Source: Ephydatia muelleri
Taxonomy: Eukaryota; Porifera; Demospongiae; Spongillida; Spongillidae
Length of the DNA stretch: 64,000 nt
Reading direction: 5' to 3'
Assembly: GCA_013339895.1 (NCBI GenBank)
Contig: JABACO010000012.1
Location: 6,901,932 to 6,965,931 of the forward strand
The notes beneath the pieces are model-generated. The model saw nothing but the letters and a program-made list of their open reading frames with translations. It was not told the DNA's origin and searched no databases. The position numbers were made by a program, and so were the translations under genes. Below are positions 1 to 13,107 of the stretch, in pieces. Positions within the stretch are counted from its first letter, which is position 1; each line of letters begins with the position of its first letter.

Positions 1-45
1 CACTGACCTTGTTGTCAAAGAAGTCCATTTAGACCTACTCATAAT

Positions 46-270
46 TGGGATGGTATCCACGAAAAGGGACCTAGCGCTTCCAGTACACACAATACAAATG
101 TAATGCTTACATTGAAATGTACGACAAATAAAACAATTCAGCACTTTAGAACTCCACTTCCATTCTCAGTGCACGTAAGAAGCATTGTGAAGAGGGCATT
201 TTAGACTTCTAGAATATTACAAAATTGAAATCTTGAAAAAACATGCATTAGGTTCCTATTTGCATCCCAT
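46..270. repeat. MITE-like element, copy 1 of a local family
   Basis: Both ends carry the same imperfect inverted terminal repeat, starting TGGGAT and continuing to AAAGGGACCTA-like sequence at the left. The right end reads as its reverse complement (TTAGGTTCCTATTTGCATCCCA). The interior matches other copies in this window at 7468-7695 and 61293-61541 (shared ACATTGAAATGTA-type and TCCAGTACAC-type stretches). There is no coding capacity, so it would be non-autonomous. The superfamily is not certain; a TA flank at copy 2 would fit Tc1/mariner-like elements. Confidence 0.6.
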
Positions 271-467
271 TAGTTTCTTTCATACAGGCAATGCAGAGGG
301 TCATTCAGGCAACTGAAAGGCTTACTTCAATTGCATTACATCTTACTGGCAACTTGAATGAGAATAAAAAAAGTGACCCAAAGTACAAGGCACTAGTCTA
401 AATGACATTGACAGGGGTATACCTTGTGTCACGCACACATGCACACCCTGCACTTAGCAGTCAAAAA

Positions 468-3785
<3,318 letters not shown>

Positions 3786-3886
3786 TATCACGTGATGATA
3801 AATTCATGATGTTGTAATGTTTTCAAAATCAAACATGTTTGGGAACGAGTAGTTTCAGGTCAAAGGTGGAAGGTTACGAATCAGGG
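3786..3886. promoter_or_regulatory. Probable shared bidirectional promoter
   Basis: Only 101 bp separate the ATG of the coiled-coil gene (minus, 3785) from the ATG of the epimerase gene (plus, 3887). The interval holds a palindromic E-box TCACGTGA at 3788-3795 (USF/MITF/TFE type) and AGGTCAAAGGTGG at 3857-3869, close to a DR1 nuclear-receptor site (RXR/HNF4 type). No TATA box is visible. Some of the interval must be 5' UTR. Regulatory roles are inference from motif resemblance. Confidence 0.6.
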
Positions 3887-5671
3887 ATGGCTCTGAGGCT
3901 GCTTGCGAGGTGGTGCGTGCCCTCGAGGGAGGCTCTCTATCCCTCTGTTGTCAAGGTCAGACCTTGTGTTGTGTCAGCTATTCTCGGTGAGCATACGCGG
4001 GCATTGTTTCATCTTGTCTTCTAGTCGGCAAGGCGTTGCATCACTGTACGCGGAACCGAGTTGACGGATCGCGACGAGGTCAAGGGCGAAAAAGGTTGGA
4101 AGCTGGGGAGGTTGAACCACGTCGCCATAGCGGTACCGGACCTGCAGAAGGCCGTGGCTATGTACCGCGACGTACTGGGAGCCAAAGTCAGCGAGCCGGT
4201 GGTAAGTGTGTGCGGTACGAACTGACCCTGTATAAGGCACCACGTGGTGCGCGCGGGTGGAGAGAGAGAAACAGGTGGTGTCTGTATCACAGGCCAGGCA
4301 TGCATGTAGAGAATGCAGTACGTTTATTCAGAGATCGTAGGCCTATATCTCTGATCTTCAAATACAATTGTAAGCTACTTGATTTCATTGTCCCACCCTC
4401 CTCCCCCGCCCTTTTTTGTTTTGTTATGAACTTATTGCATTCAGTAGGCACCTGGTGTCAGTTGTAGCATCAGATGAAGTAGTCACCTGGTGTCAGTTGT
4501 AGCATCAGATGAAGTAGACACCTGGTGTCAGTTGTAGCATCAGATGAAGTAGACACCTGGTGTCAGTTGTAGCATCAGATGAAGTAGACACCTGGTGTCA
4601 GTTGTAGCATCAGATGAAGTAGGCACCTGGTGTCAGCTACATAGTGCCACCGTTTGTGCAAGCTGCTCATGCAAGATGTCTCCACACCAAGGCAGAAAGT
4701 GATCCTACTCAGTGTGCATGTTGTGTGTGTCTCTGTGTGTGTGCGTGCGTGCGTGTGTATGCATGTGTTGTGTGTGTTTGTGTGTGTCTGTGTGCATGTG
4801 TTGTGTGTGTGTGTGCACGTGTTGTGTGTGTGTGTGTGTGTCTGGTGCGTGTGTGTGTCTGTGGTGCATGTGTAGTGTGTCTGTGTGCATGTGTCTGTGT
4901 GTCTGTGGTGTGTGTGTGTGTGTGCTATTGTGAAGAGGACATTGCCTAAACTGTAGATCGTATGAACTCTCTGTGATCTATCTCCAGGCTGAGATCTGGA
5001 GGGAGGAGGGTGTTTAGTACAGGCCCCTCTTTGTCCCATAGTTGTAAGCAAATGGGTAGAAGGCAACTTTCTGTGCACACTTTGCCTCTGTGCTGACGTA
5101 CTTCCACTGCTATGGCCATGTTCTGTGCTGTACTTCCACTGCTATGGCCATGTTCTGTGCTGTACTTCCACTGCTATGGCCATGTTCTGTGCTGTACTTC
5201 CACTGCTGTGGCCATGTTCTGTTGCAGCGAGTTTGAAAAACTACCACTCCAATGAATTCTGTTCTAATATTGAGAAGGAAAACTTTGGGCATGCCTTTGT
5301 ACTGTTTGATGCCCTCCTGCAGGCTCAATTATTAAGCTTGATTAATTAATGGTTCGAGTACGATGCGTATACTGCAGTGTGCTTTGCAACTTCAGGTCAA
5401 ATGAGTGTAGTCATTAAGAACAGTAGCTTGTTGAAATACTGTTTACCAGCACGTTTCATCTTTTGCGTCTTTGATGTGTCATCTAGGTGGCCATGCTACG
5501 TATGTGTGTGTGTGTGTGTGTGTGTGTGGAGGTATTACACTGTAAAACTTTTCTTTTAGCCAATGCCTGAACATGGTGTGTACACGGTCTTTGTTGAACT
5601 GGGCAACACGAAATTGGAGGTTAGCGTGTTGGTTTTGCTGTCCATACGTGTGTTCAGGCTGTATATGTGTT

Positions 5672-5751
<80 letters not shown>

Positions 5752-5753
5752 TT

Positions 5754-5789
<36 letters not shown>

Positions 5790-6678
5790 TAGTTGCTCCA
5801 CCCACTGGGAGACAAGAGTCCTATCACAGCCTTCATGAAGAAGAAGCCAGAAGGAGGAATGCACCACATCTGTATTGAGGTGGGTCCATGCGGAGAGAGG
5901 GGTGCCTGCTGCATATGAAGAGAACATCTTGTAAGGCCATGAGACTGGGGAAAGGGGAGGGGCTGGCTAGGTTCTAAAATTAACCGTTGAACTTCTGGCA
6001 GAGTATTTAGAACCCTTTAGGGTGTGGTTCTGGATGGTTATTGATTGTAGTGGTTATTAAATGCAAATGCTAGATTAGGTGCCCAAATGTTTGGGTGAAT
6101 GAATCTTATGGTTGGATAAATGCGCATATCAAAGCAACTTCTATCAGGTACATATATTTACCTTCAAACAAGAGTCTCCAATCATGCATTGCTCCAAATT
6201 CTGCTGACAAAGTTGTGTTTAAATGTTCTGAAGTGACAAGTAAATGTTCAGTGTTGAGTGATGAATGATGTTCAGTGATGGGTGATGTACACATGTTCAG
6301 TGATGAATGATGTACAGATGTTCAGTGTTGTGATGTACACATGTTCAGTGGTGAGTGATGTTATTGAATGATACAAGTTGCTGCTGCTGTCTAACTGCTC
6401 ATAAAGCTCTGAGACCCACAATAGTTTAATTATGAATAATCAACACACACAACAGTAGAAGAATGCAACCTTGTACATGGTGTGTGGATGCAACCTGAGG
6501 GGAAGACACCCCTAAAATAATACAAAAGCAGCTAGAACAACTACTGACAGCTGAGTTTGGGCCAACATTGGTTCGGCTGGGCACTAAATGGGAGTTTGTC
6601 ATACTATAGCTACATGTGATCCACAACCTCTGCGGTGTGTCCCTACATTTTCAAGTTGTAGCCAGCGTCCCCACCACA

Positions 6679-6756
<78 letters not shown>

Positions 6757-9700
6757 GTGTGTGTGTGTGTTGTGTGTGTTGTGTGTGTGTGTGTTTATGC
6801 ATGCTCCTGCATAATCTGTTTTGCACATTGTCCCTGATGTGTTAGATAACTTTTACCAGTTTAGGAGTGCTTTTTTTTTTTTTTTTTCCCAGATAAGTTT
6901 AAGGGTACCAGTTCATGTTTATTGACCCAAATTAGGAGTTTCCCTTACCTTGCAAGCCAAGGTTTGTTCCCCACAATGGTCACATGCCTTGGGAACCCCC
7001 CTCTGGTGATCGTCATGTAATAGTAGCCAATTGATGCCATTGAATTGTTGCTATTGAAGGGATATTGTTGCTAGTACTAGATGTTGTGTACTACACTCCT
7101 ATTCCCGAGGAATGGATCTCAATATACCAAGCAGGTCGTGACCCTAAAGAGGAAGCTATGGGTGTGGCCTAAAGAGGAAGCAATGGTTGTGGCCTAAAGA
7201 GGAAGCTATGGGTGTGGCCTAAAGAGGAAACAAGGGGTGTGCAGGTCCTAATGTCTGTGATGCAAAGTTTAGTGCGCTAAAATCTGCCATGCAGAACCCC
7301 ACAGAAAAGCATCATACGAGAACCCGACCATGTAGCACCAGAAAATCATAAGTCATTGTTAAAAAAGAAGTTTATTAGACAGCAGAAAGCAGTTCATTGT
7401 CATGTAATTTTGCTTCAAAAATTATCAATGATTTGTAGACTGCACTAGATTCTAACATTAGTCACTGTATGGGATTGTTTCTGCGAAAAGGGACCTAATG
7501 CATGTATTTTCAAGATTTCAAAATTTATTAACACATTGGTTTTTACACTGAGAATCAGAATGTCTGTCATGGAGCTGTAAGGCGCTGAAGTTTTAATTAG
7601 CCATATATTTCAACTCAAGCATTACATTTCTATTGTGCGTACTGGAAATTTTATAATGTATGCACTAGGTCCCTGTTCGCGAAAATGATCCCATATGGTA
7701 CAGAGTTTGTTAATATGCTATGAGCTATCAACTTGAGCGATTTGTACACCATGTCACTACCAAGGCAGCTTCGTTCTGTGGTGAGCATTGTGATGGAACT
7801 AACGAGTCTCTTGTTGCTAGGTACATGTGGCATTCCATACCAGCTGTGGCTGGTGGGTGGATATGAGGTTGATTAGTTACTTCCTGGACTGGTTTTCCCT
7901 AGAAGATGGGGCAGGATAAGTCTTATCATTTATGTGGTGCTTGTCTTGGCTCATGTACCTGGCTAAATCCCTCCAACATACCACACCATCGAATACCAGT
8001 CTCACCTCCTGCCTCAGCAGTCACTGGATACAGTGGTCACCTCCACATTGGAAGACATTTACACAGCCATCTGTATAGTGGCCACCCTCCATTAATAAAG
8101 TGGCCACCCTCCATTAATAAAGTGGCCACCCTCCATTAATAAATTCGGATGATTGCTTTAAGCTTCTTCAGTTACAGGATGATGGGATGGTGAGATGTAG
8201 ATGTGTAGGGGGTAGTGTGTAGAGAGGGATCGTGTGGTAAGGTATTATGTGATGGTTTGTAGAGGATGTTGGAGTGTGTAGAGGGATGATGGAATGTGTA
8301 GAGGGATGGTGGAGTGTGTAGAGGGATGATGGAATGTGCTAGAGGGATGATGGAAATGTGTAGAGGGATGGGGAGTGTCGTATAGGGATGATGGAATGTG
8401 TTAGGGGATGGTGGAGTGTGTAGAGGGATGATGGCAAGTGTAGAGGGAGTGGAGTGTTGTAGAGGGATGTGTAGAGGATGGTGGTGGTAGAAGGATGATG
8501 GAGTGTTGTAGAGGGATGGTGGAGTGTGTAGTATGGATGGTGGTGGAGTGTGTAGAGGGTGATGAGGTGGAGTGTGTAGAGGATGGTGGAGTGTTTAGAG
8601 GGATGCTTGTAGAGGGATGGTGGCGGTGTAGAAGGATGGTGGGTGGAGTTGTAGAGGATGTTGGAGTGTGTAGAGGGCTGGATGGAGCGGATTTGTAGAT
8701 GGATGATGGAGGGTGTAGAGGGATGGTGGAGCGTGTAGAGGGATGGTGGAGCGTGTAGAGGGATGGTGGAGCGTGTAGAGGGATGGTGGAGTGTGTAGAG
8801 GGATGATAGAGTGTGTAGGATGATGTGGAGGTGTAGAGGGTGAGCAGGACTTCAATTCTGGAGGGGATGCAGCTATAGTTGAGTTATTTATAAGCTGTAT
8901 TCTTCTGGAGCAGATGATTAGTAGCTTGATTCAAGTCATCTCCAAAAGCTATTACATGTACGTTTAATGGCAGTCTTGTTATGGCACAATGGATTGTGTG
9001 TCAGTTATGGTACAGTCTGCCCACCCGCCCTCACACAAAGGAATCCACAACAATGCAGTGACCCCATTGTTGCAAATCCAGCTGCCCATTTCAATCATTG
9101 AATACAATCTGGTTAATTTTGGGGAGGAGGGAAGGGAGGCACAGGGCAGGGAGAGGGAGGCAAGGAAGGAGGGAGAGGGGGGGGGGCAAGGAAGGAGGGG
9201 AGGGAGGCAAGGCGGAGGGGAAGGAGGTACAGGGGAGGAGGGGAGGGAGGTGAGGAGAAAGATGTCAGATTGCTTTTTGCTACTGTGCATGTCTGAATGA
9301 TGTCAATAAATGTATTTTCTCTAATCTGCAACCATGCATTAGCTCAGAAGAGCAATTAAAGAAGTCTTATTCCTTGCAATGCAACATAATGTTTTAGCTT
9401 GTGTTTCCCGTTTCTCTTCCCCAGCCCACTCTACTCGTTTTGCAGATAGTGGGTAATTTATGCAGGATAGCCATTGCAATGTCAGCTAAACTCCAAAAAA
9501 AAGGCACATCAGTATACTACATGACACAAGCCCCCTATGTGCATGAACTAACATTTGTGGTGTGTGATGCAGAGGTGTGTGAAGCTTGTTTATATCCCTT
9601 TTAGAGCACTATCTGTGTGGAGAGGCTCACTAATGAGGTATACTGCATAGTCATCTTGACTGGGAATGGACAAACACACACACACACATACACATATGCA

Positions 9701-9950
9701 CACACACATACACACACACATGTACAGACACGCAACACCTCACACACATATGCACACACCACACACACACACACACACATACACATGTACATACACGCAA
9801 CACCTCACACACATATGCACACACTACACACACACACACACATACACATGTACATACACGCAACACCTCACACACATATGCACACACTACACACACACAC
9901 ACATACACATGTACAGACACGCAACACCTCACACACATATGCACACACCA

Positions 9951-9981
<31 letters not shown>

Positions 9982-10664
9982 AAGGGGCACATTTCTCTAT
10001 TCCTCCCACTCTTGTGGTCAGATGATGCAGTGATAAGTGGTGACCTTATCTGACCTTTTTTTGCTGATTAGTAGCATGATTAAGTGTTGACCAGTTGAGG
10101 ATGACTTCGTGTTATTGCCCCTTACACAACCAGGTGGACAATATCAAGAATGCCATTGCAAATGTGAAGGATCGCATCAGACCCATTGATCCTGAACCCA
10201 AGGCACGTTATTGTGTGTTGTTAATCTGTGCTGTTGTGTGCACTTCGGGATAGCTGTGCTTTAATTGGGATAGCTGTGGTGTAGCATATACGCATAGCAG
10301 CATTGTGGAAATGTAAATGTTATTACATGACTCTTCCAGCAAGATATGACCCTGGTAAATGGAGCTGAACCATTCTGCTCATCCCTTCTCCCAACCCGAT
10401 CCTGCTTTTGAATACTTGCCTCCAAACTCTTTACTCGTCCTCTTCCTGTTCCATCTTCTTTGTCCCATCCTTCCTTCCTGTTCCATCTTCTTTTTCCCAT
10501 CCTTCCTTCACACACACACATGCACAAACACACACACACACACATGCACACATATACATGCATGCACACATACACTCCTTCAGATTGGGGCACATGGTAA
10601 GCCAGTGGTGTTCCTTCACCCCAAGGACTGCAATGGAGTCCTCATTGAACTGGAGCAAGCGTAA
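3887..10664 (+). CDS. MCEE: Methylmalonyl-CoA epimerase, mitochondrial (6 exons, 180 aa)
   Basis: Converts D- to L-methylmalonyl-CoA in the mitochondrial matrix, between propionyl-CoA carboxylase and methylmalonyl-CoA mutase. Exons: 3887-3955, 4025-4201, 5560-5619, 5793-5879, 10134-10202, 10584-10664; total 543 bp, all phase 0. Exon 1 (MALRLLARW) is an Arg-rich, acid-free presequence. The mature part is a vicinal-oxygen-chelate enzyme and reads like animal MCEE throughout: WKLGRLNHVAIAVPDL, EHGVYTVFVELGNTK, GGMHHICIE, IGAHGKPVVFLHPKDC, GVLIELEQA. Expected metal ligands are present: His55 (LNHVAI), a His of MHHI (126/127) and Glu176 (VLIELEQ). Length fits the family (human 176 aa). Intron 5 starts with GC rather than GT (AAG|GCACGT at 10203). 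Intron 4 is 4.25 kb and filled with repeats and a MITE. Confidence 0.96.
4449..4640. repeat. 35-bp minisatellite
   Basis: Six tandem units starting with CACCTGGTGTCAGTTGTAGC at 4449, 4484, 4519, 4554, 4589 and 4624 (period exactly 35 bp). The last unit is partial. It lies in epimerase intron 2. Confidence 0.92.
4718..4925. repeat. Interrupted TG microsatellite
   Basis: TG dinucleotides with interspersed CATGTGT, GTCTGTG and GCGTGCGT variants, in epimerase intron 2. Non-coding. Confidence 0.9.
5101..5228. repeat. 32-bp minisatellite, four copies
   Basis: Units beginning CTTCCACTGCTATGGCCATG start at 5101, 5133, 5165 and 5197, nearly identical. It lies in epimerase intron 2. Confidence 0.92.
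5499..5790. repeat. TG microsatellites beside epimerase exons 3 and 4
   Basis: A pure TG run at about 5502-5528 lies 31 bp before exon 3. A longer TG run (about 5668-5786) ends directly at the exon 4 acceptor TTTGTAG, so the acceptor's upstream tract is largely (TG)n. UG-rich tracts next to acceptors can influence splicing in animals (known for CELF/TDP-43 binding); here that is inference. Confidence 0.9.
6237..6362. repeat. Short degenerate repeat of TGTTCAGTGATGAATGATG
   Basis: About five imperfect copies of a 20-28 bp unit in epimerase intron 4. No coding signal. Confidence 0.75.
6682..6796. repeat. TG microsatellite
   Basis: Long TG run with a few TTG interruptions, in epimerase intron 4. 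Confidence 0.95.
7140..7240. repeat. 25-bp minisatellite, four copies
   Basis: Tandem units GTGGCCTAAAGAGGAAGCTA and variants, period 25 bp, in epimerase intron 4. Confidence 0.85.
7468..7695. repeat. MITE-like element, copy 2 (best preserved of its family)
   Basis: A 228-bp element with inverted ends: TATGGGATTGTTTCTGCGAA at the left, the reverse complement of TATGGGATCATTTTCGCGAA at the right, each followed by AGGGACCTA(A/G)TGCAT. It is bounded by TA on both sides, consistent with a TA target-site duplication. The interior has no open frame. It lies in epimerase intron 4 in sense-neutral context. Confidence 0.8.
8076..8850. repeat. 22-bp (x3) and about 20-bp GAGGGATGGTGGAGTGTGTA minisatellites
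   Basis: Three copies of AGTGGCCACCCTCCATTAAT at 8076-8142 are followed, from about 8190 to 8850, by some thirty diverged copies of a G-rich unit around GTGTAGAGGGATGGTGGAGT. Many units are rearranged, so this array is older than the 35-bp and 32-bp arrays upstream. It lies in epimerase intron 4. Confidence 0.85.
9668..9985. repeat. CA-rich array with 61-65 bp higher-order unit
   Basis: A CA microsatellite in which ACGCAACACCTCACACACAT recurs at 9731, 9796, 9859 and 9920, giving a second-order tandem repeat. It lies in epimerase intron 4. Confidence 0.9.
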
Positions 10665-10974
10665 TGAAGACTGCAAGAGACCCAACACCAACACCATACA
10701 CTAGTGTGGGCTACTACGTGATACAAGCTTCTTTCTGATTATGCCTTGTTGTAATTGTTGATTGTGTACTCATAATGTTGGTTGTTCAGAGAATTTTACT
10801 TATCAATTTTGCAAACGTTCATGAGAAGGCTTTTGTGGTACCACTTTTGCGCGCGTGCAGCTGTCGCATTCGTCACGCGCACGCACACAAACAACGAATG
10901 TATTTTATACTACTACACATTTTGCCCGTGCAATCTGACCATGACATCAGACCACGTATCGTGCACGTGCAGTT

Positions 10975-11142
10975 ACCTTCGAGATTATTCTTTGCATCGT
11001 GACGGACGGGCACGCCCAGATCTAGAACATTCTATACCGTATAAAACGCAACGCAGCATTCCATTTCCTTACATCCCACACGTGAGAGGCCTATAGGTCA
11101 TACGATTAATTCTTCGTTGTCTAAAAAAAAAAAAAGAAAACA
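10975..11142 (+). promoter_or_regulatory. Heat-shock promoter of the HSP70 gene
   Basis: TATAAAA at 11040-11046, about 100 bp before the ATG. Directly upstream, GAAcaTTC at 11025-11032 is an inverted pair of heat-shock-element units. At 10978-10990, TTCgaGATtaTTC is a three-unit element with one mismatch in the middle unit. Spacing fits HSF-driven hsp70 promoters. The leader is short, and the start context AACAATGG is good. Confidence 0.7.
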
Positions 11143-13107
11143 ATGGCGAAGAAGACACCGGCAATCGGTATTGATCTCGGAACGACCTACTCGTGCGTGG
11201 GTGTCTTCCAGCACGGCAAGGTGGAAATCATCGCCAACGACCAGGGCAACCGCACCACTCCTAGCTACGTCGCCTTCACCGACACCGAGCGTCTCATCGG
11301 AGACGCAGCCAAGAACCAAGTGGCCATGAACCCCAACAACACGGTGTTCGACGCCAAGCGTATGATCGGGAGAAGGTTCGACGACCCCACCATCCAAGCC
11401 GACATGAAGCACTGGCCGTTCACCGTCATCAACGAAGGCGGCCGCCCCAAGATCCAGGTGGAGTATAGGTGCGAGACAAAGACCTTCTTCCCCGAGGAGG
11501 TTTCTTCCATGGTGCTGACCAAGATGAAGGAGACGGCGGAAGCTTACCTGGGCGCGACCTGTGTAGACGCCGTGGTCACGGTACCAGCCTACTTCAACGA
11601 CTCGCAGCGACAGGCCACCAAGGACGCCGGGGTTATCGCGGGACTGAACGTGCTGCGAATCATCAACGAGCCGACCGCCGCCGCCATCGCTTACGGACTG
11701 GACAAGAAACTGAAGGCCGAACAGAACATCCTCATCTTCGACCTTGGAGGCGGAACCTTCGATGTCTCCGTCCTGACCATCGAAGAGGGCATTTTTGAGG
11801 TCAAGTCAACAGCCGGAGATACCCACTTGGGGGGAGAAGACTTTGACAACAGAATGGTGAACCACTTCATCCAGGAGTTCAAGAAGAAGCACAAGAAGGA
11901 CATGTCTGCCAACAAGAAGGCTGTCAGACGTCTGCGTACCGCCTGTGAGCGAGCAAAGAGGACCCTCTCGTCCAGTGCCCAGGCCAGCATTGAGATCGAC
12001 TCCCTGTTTGAGGGCATCGACTTTTACACCACCATCACCAGGGCCCGCTTTGAGGAGCTGAACGCAGACCTGTTCAGAGGCACGCTGGAGCCAGTGGAGA
12101 AGGCACTTCGTGATGCCAAGTTTGACAAGGCCCAGATCCACGAGGTTGTGCTGGTCGGTGGATCAACTCGTATCCCCAAGGTCCAGAAGCTTCTGCAGGA
12201 CTTCTTCAATGGCAAGGAGCTGAACAAGTCCATCAACCCTGATGAGGCAGTTGCATACGGAGCAGCCGTTCAAGGTGCCATTCTGAGTGGAGACAAAAGC
12301 CAGGAAGTTCAGGACCTGCTCCTGTTGGATGTCATCCCACTCTCACTTGGTCTCGAGACTGCTGGTGGTGTCATGACAACCCTGTTGAAGCGCAACTCCA
12401 CCATACCTAAGAAGGAGACCCAGACCTTCACCACCTACTCTGACAACCAGACATCTGTATTGATCCAGGTGTACGAAGGAGAACGTGCCATGACCAAGGA
12501 CAACAACTTGCTGGGCAAGTTTGAGCTGACCCACATCCCTCCTGCACCACGCGGTGTGCCTCAAATAGAAGTGACCTTTGACATTGACAGGAACGGCATC
12601 CTGAACGTGAGTGCAGTGGAGAAGAGCACTGGGAAGGAGAACAAGATCACCATCACCAACGACAAGGGCCGACTGAGTGCAGACGACATTGAGCGCATGG
12701 TGAAGGAGGCAGAGAAGTTCAAGTCCCAGGACGATGACCACCGCTCAAAGATTACTGCCAAGAACCAGCTGGAGAGCTACGCCTTCTCCATGAAGAGCAC
12801 GATGGAAGAGGACTCCATCAAGGACAAGGTGAGCGAGGAGGACAGGAAGACTGTGCTGGACAAGTGTAAGGAGGTGACATCATGGCTGGACAAGAACCAG
12901 ACTGCTGAGAAGCACGAGTTTGAGGAGAAGCAGAAGGAGCTCGAAAAGGTGTGCACTCCCATCATCACCAAGCTCTACCAGGCTGGCGGCATGCCCAGCG
13001 GGGCAGCTGGTGGAATGCCTCCTCCCTCTGGAGGAGATGGTGGAAGCCATGGTGGTTCAGGCGGAGGCAAGAAGTCCCAGGGCCCTACCATTGAGGAGGT
13101 TGACTAA
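11143..13107 (+). CDS. HSP70: Cytosolic heat shock protein 70, intronless (654 aa)
   Basis: ATP-dependent chaperone of the cytosol and nucleus. One uninterrupted frame covers all family signatures: [12 protein letters not shown] (about residue 9), [12 protein letters not shown] (about 198), [16 protein letters not shown] (about 335), interdomain linker [13 protein letters not shown] (about 400), then substrate-binding domain, helical lid, GGMP-rich tail and C-terminal EEVD that docks TPR co-chaperones. EEVD and absence of a signal or transit peptide mark it as cytosolic rather than BiP or mortalin. Lack of introns plus TATA and heat-shock elements suggests the inducible type. Length is usual (640-655). 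GC content is higher than its surroundings. No frame damage is seen. Confidence 0.98.
   Translation: MAKKTPAIGIDLGTTYSCVGVFQHGKVEIIANDQGNRTTPSYVAFTDTERLIGDAAKNQVAMNPNNTVFDAKRMIGRRFDDPTIQADMKHWPFTVINEGGRPKIQVEYRCETKTFFPEEVSSMVLTKMKETAEAYLGATCVDAVVTVPAYFNDSQRQATKDAGVIAGLNVLRIINEPTAAAIAYGLDKKLKAEQNILIFDLGGGTFDVSVLTIEEGIFEVKSTAGDTHLGGEDFDNRMVNHFIQEFKKKHKKDMSANKKAVRRLRTACERAKRTLSSSAQASIEIDSLFEGIDFYTTITRARFEELNADLFRGTLEPVEKALRDAKFDKAQIHEVVLVGGSTRIPKVQKLLQDFFNGKELNKSINPDEAVAYGAAVQGAILSGDKSQEVQDLLLLDVIPLSLGLETAGGVMTTLLKRNSTIPKKETQTFTTYSDNQTSVLIQVYEGERAMTKDNNLLGKFELTHIPPAPRGVPQIEVTFDIDRNGILNVSAVEKSTGKENKITITNDKGRLSADDIERMVKEAEKFKSQDDDHRSKITAKNQLESYAFSMKSTMEEDSIKDKVSEEDRKTVLDKCKEVTSWLDKNQTAEKHEFEEKQKELEKVCTPIITKLYQAGGMPSGAAGGMPPPSGGDGGSHGGSGGGKKSQGPTIEEVD

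Noticed and set aside
9401-9604. Plus-strand 67-codon frame after a good-looking CTTCCCCAG acceptor in MCEE intron 4
   Set aside because: MCEE is complete without it and the protein has no family feature.
11265-12971. Minus-strand and shifted frames of 60-130 codons across HSP70
   Set aside because: Shadows of the GC-rich HSP70 coding sequence.
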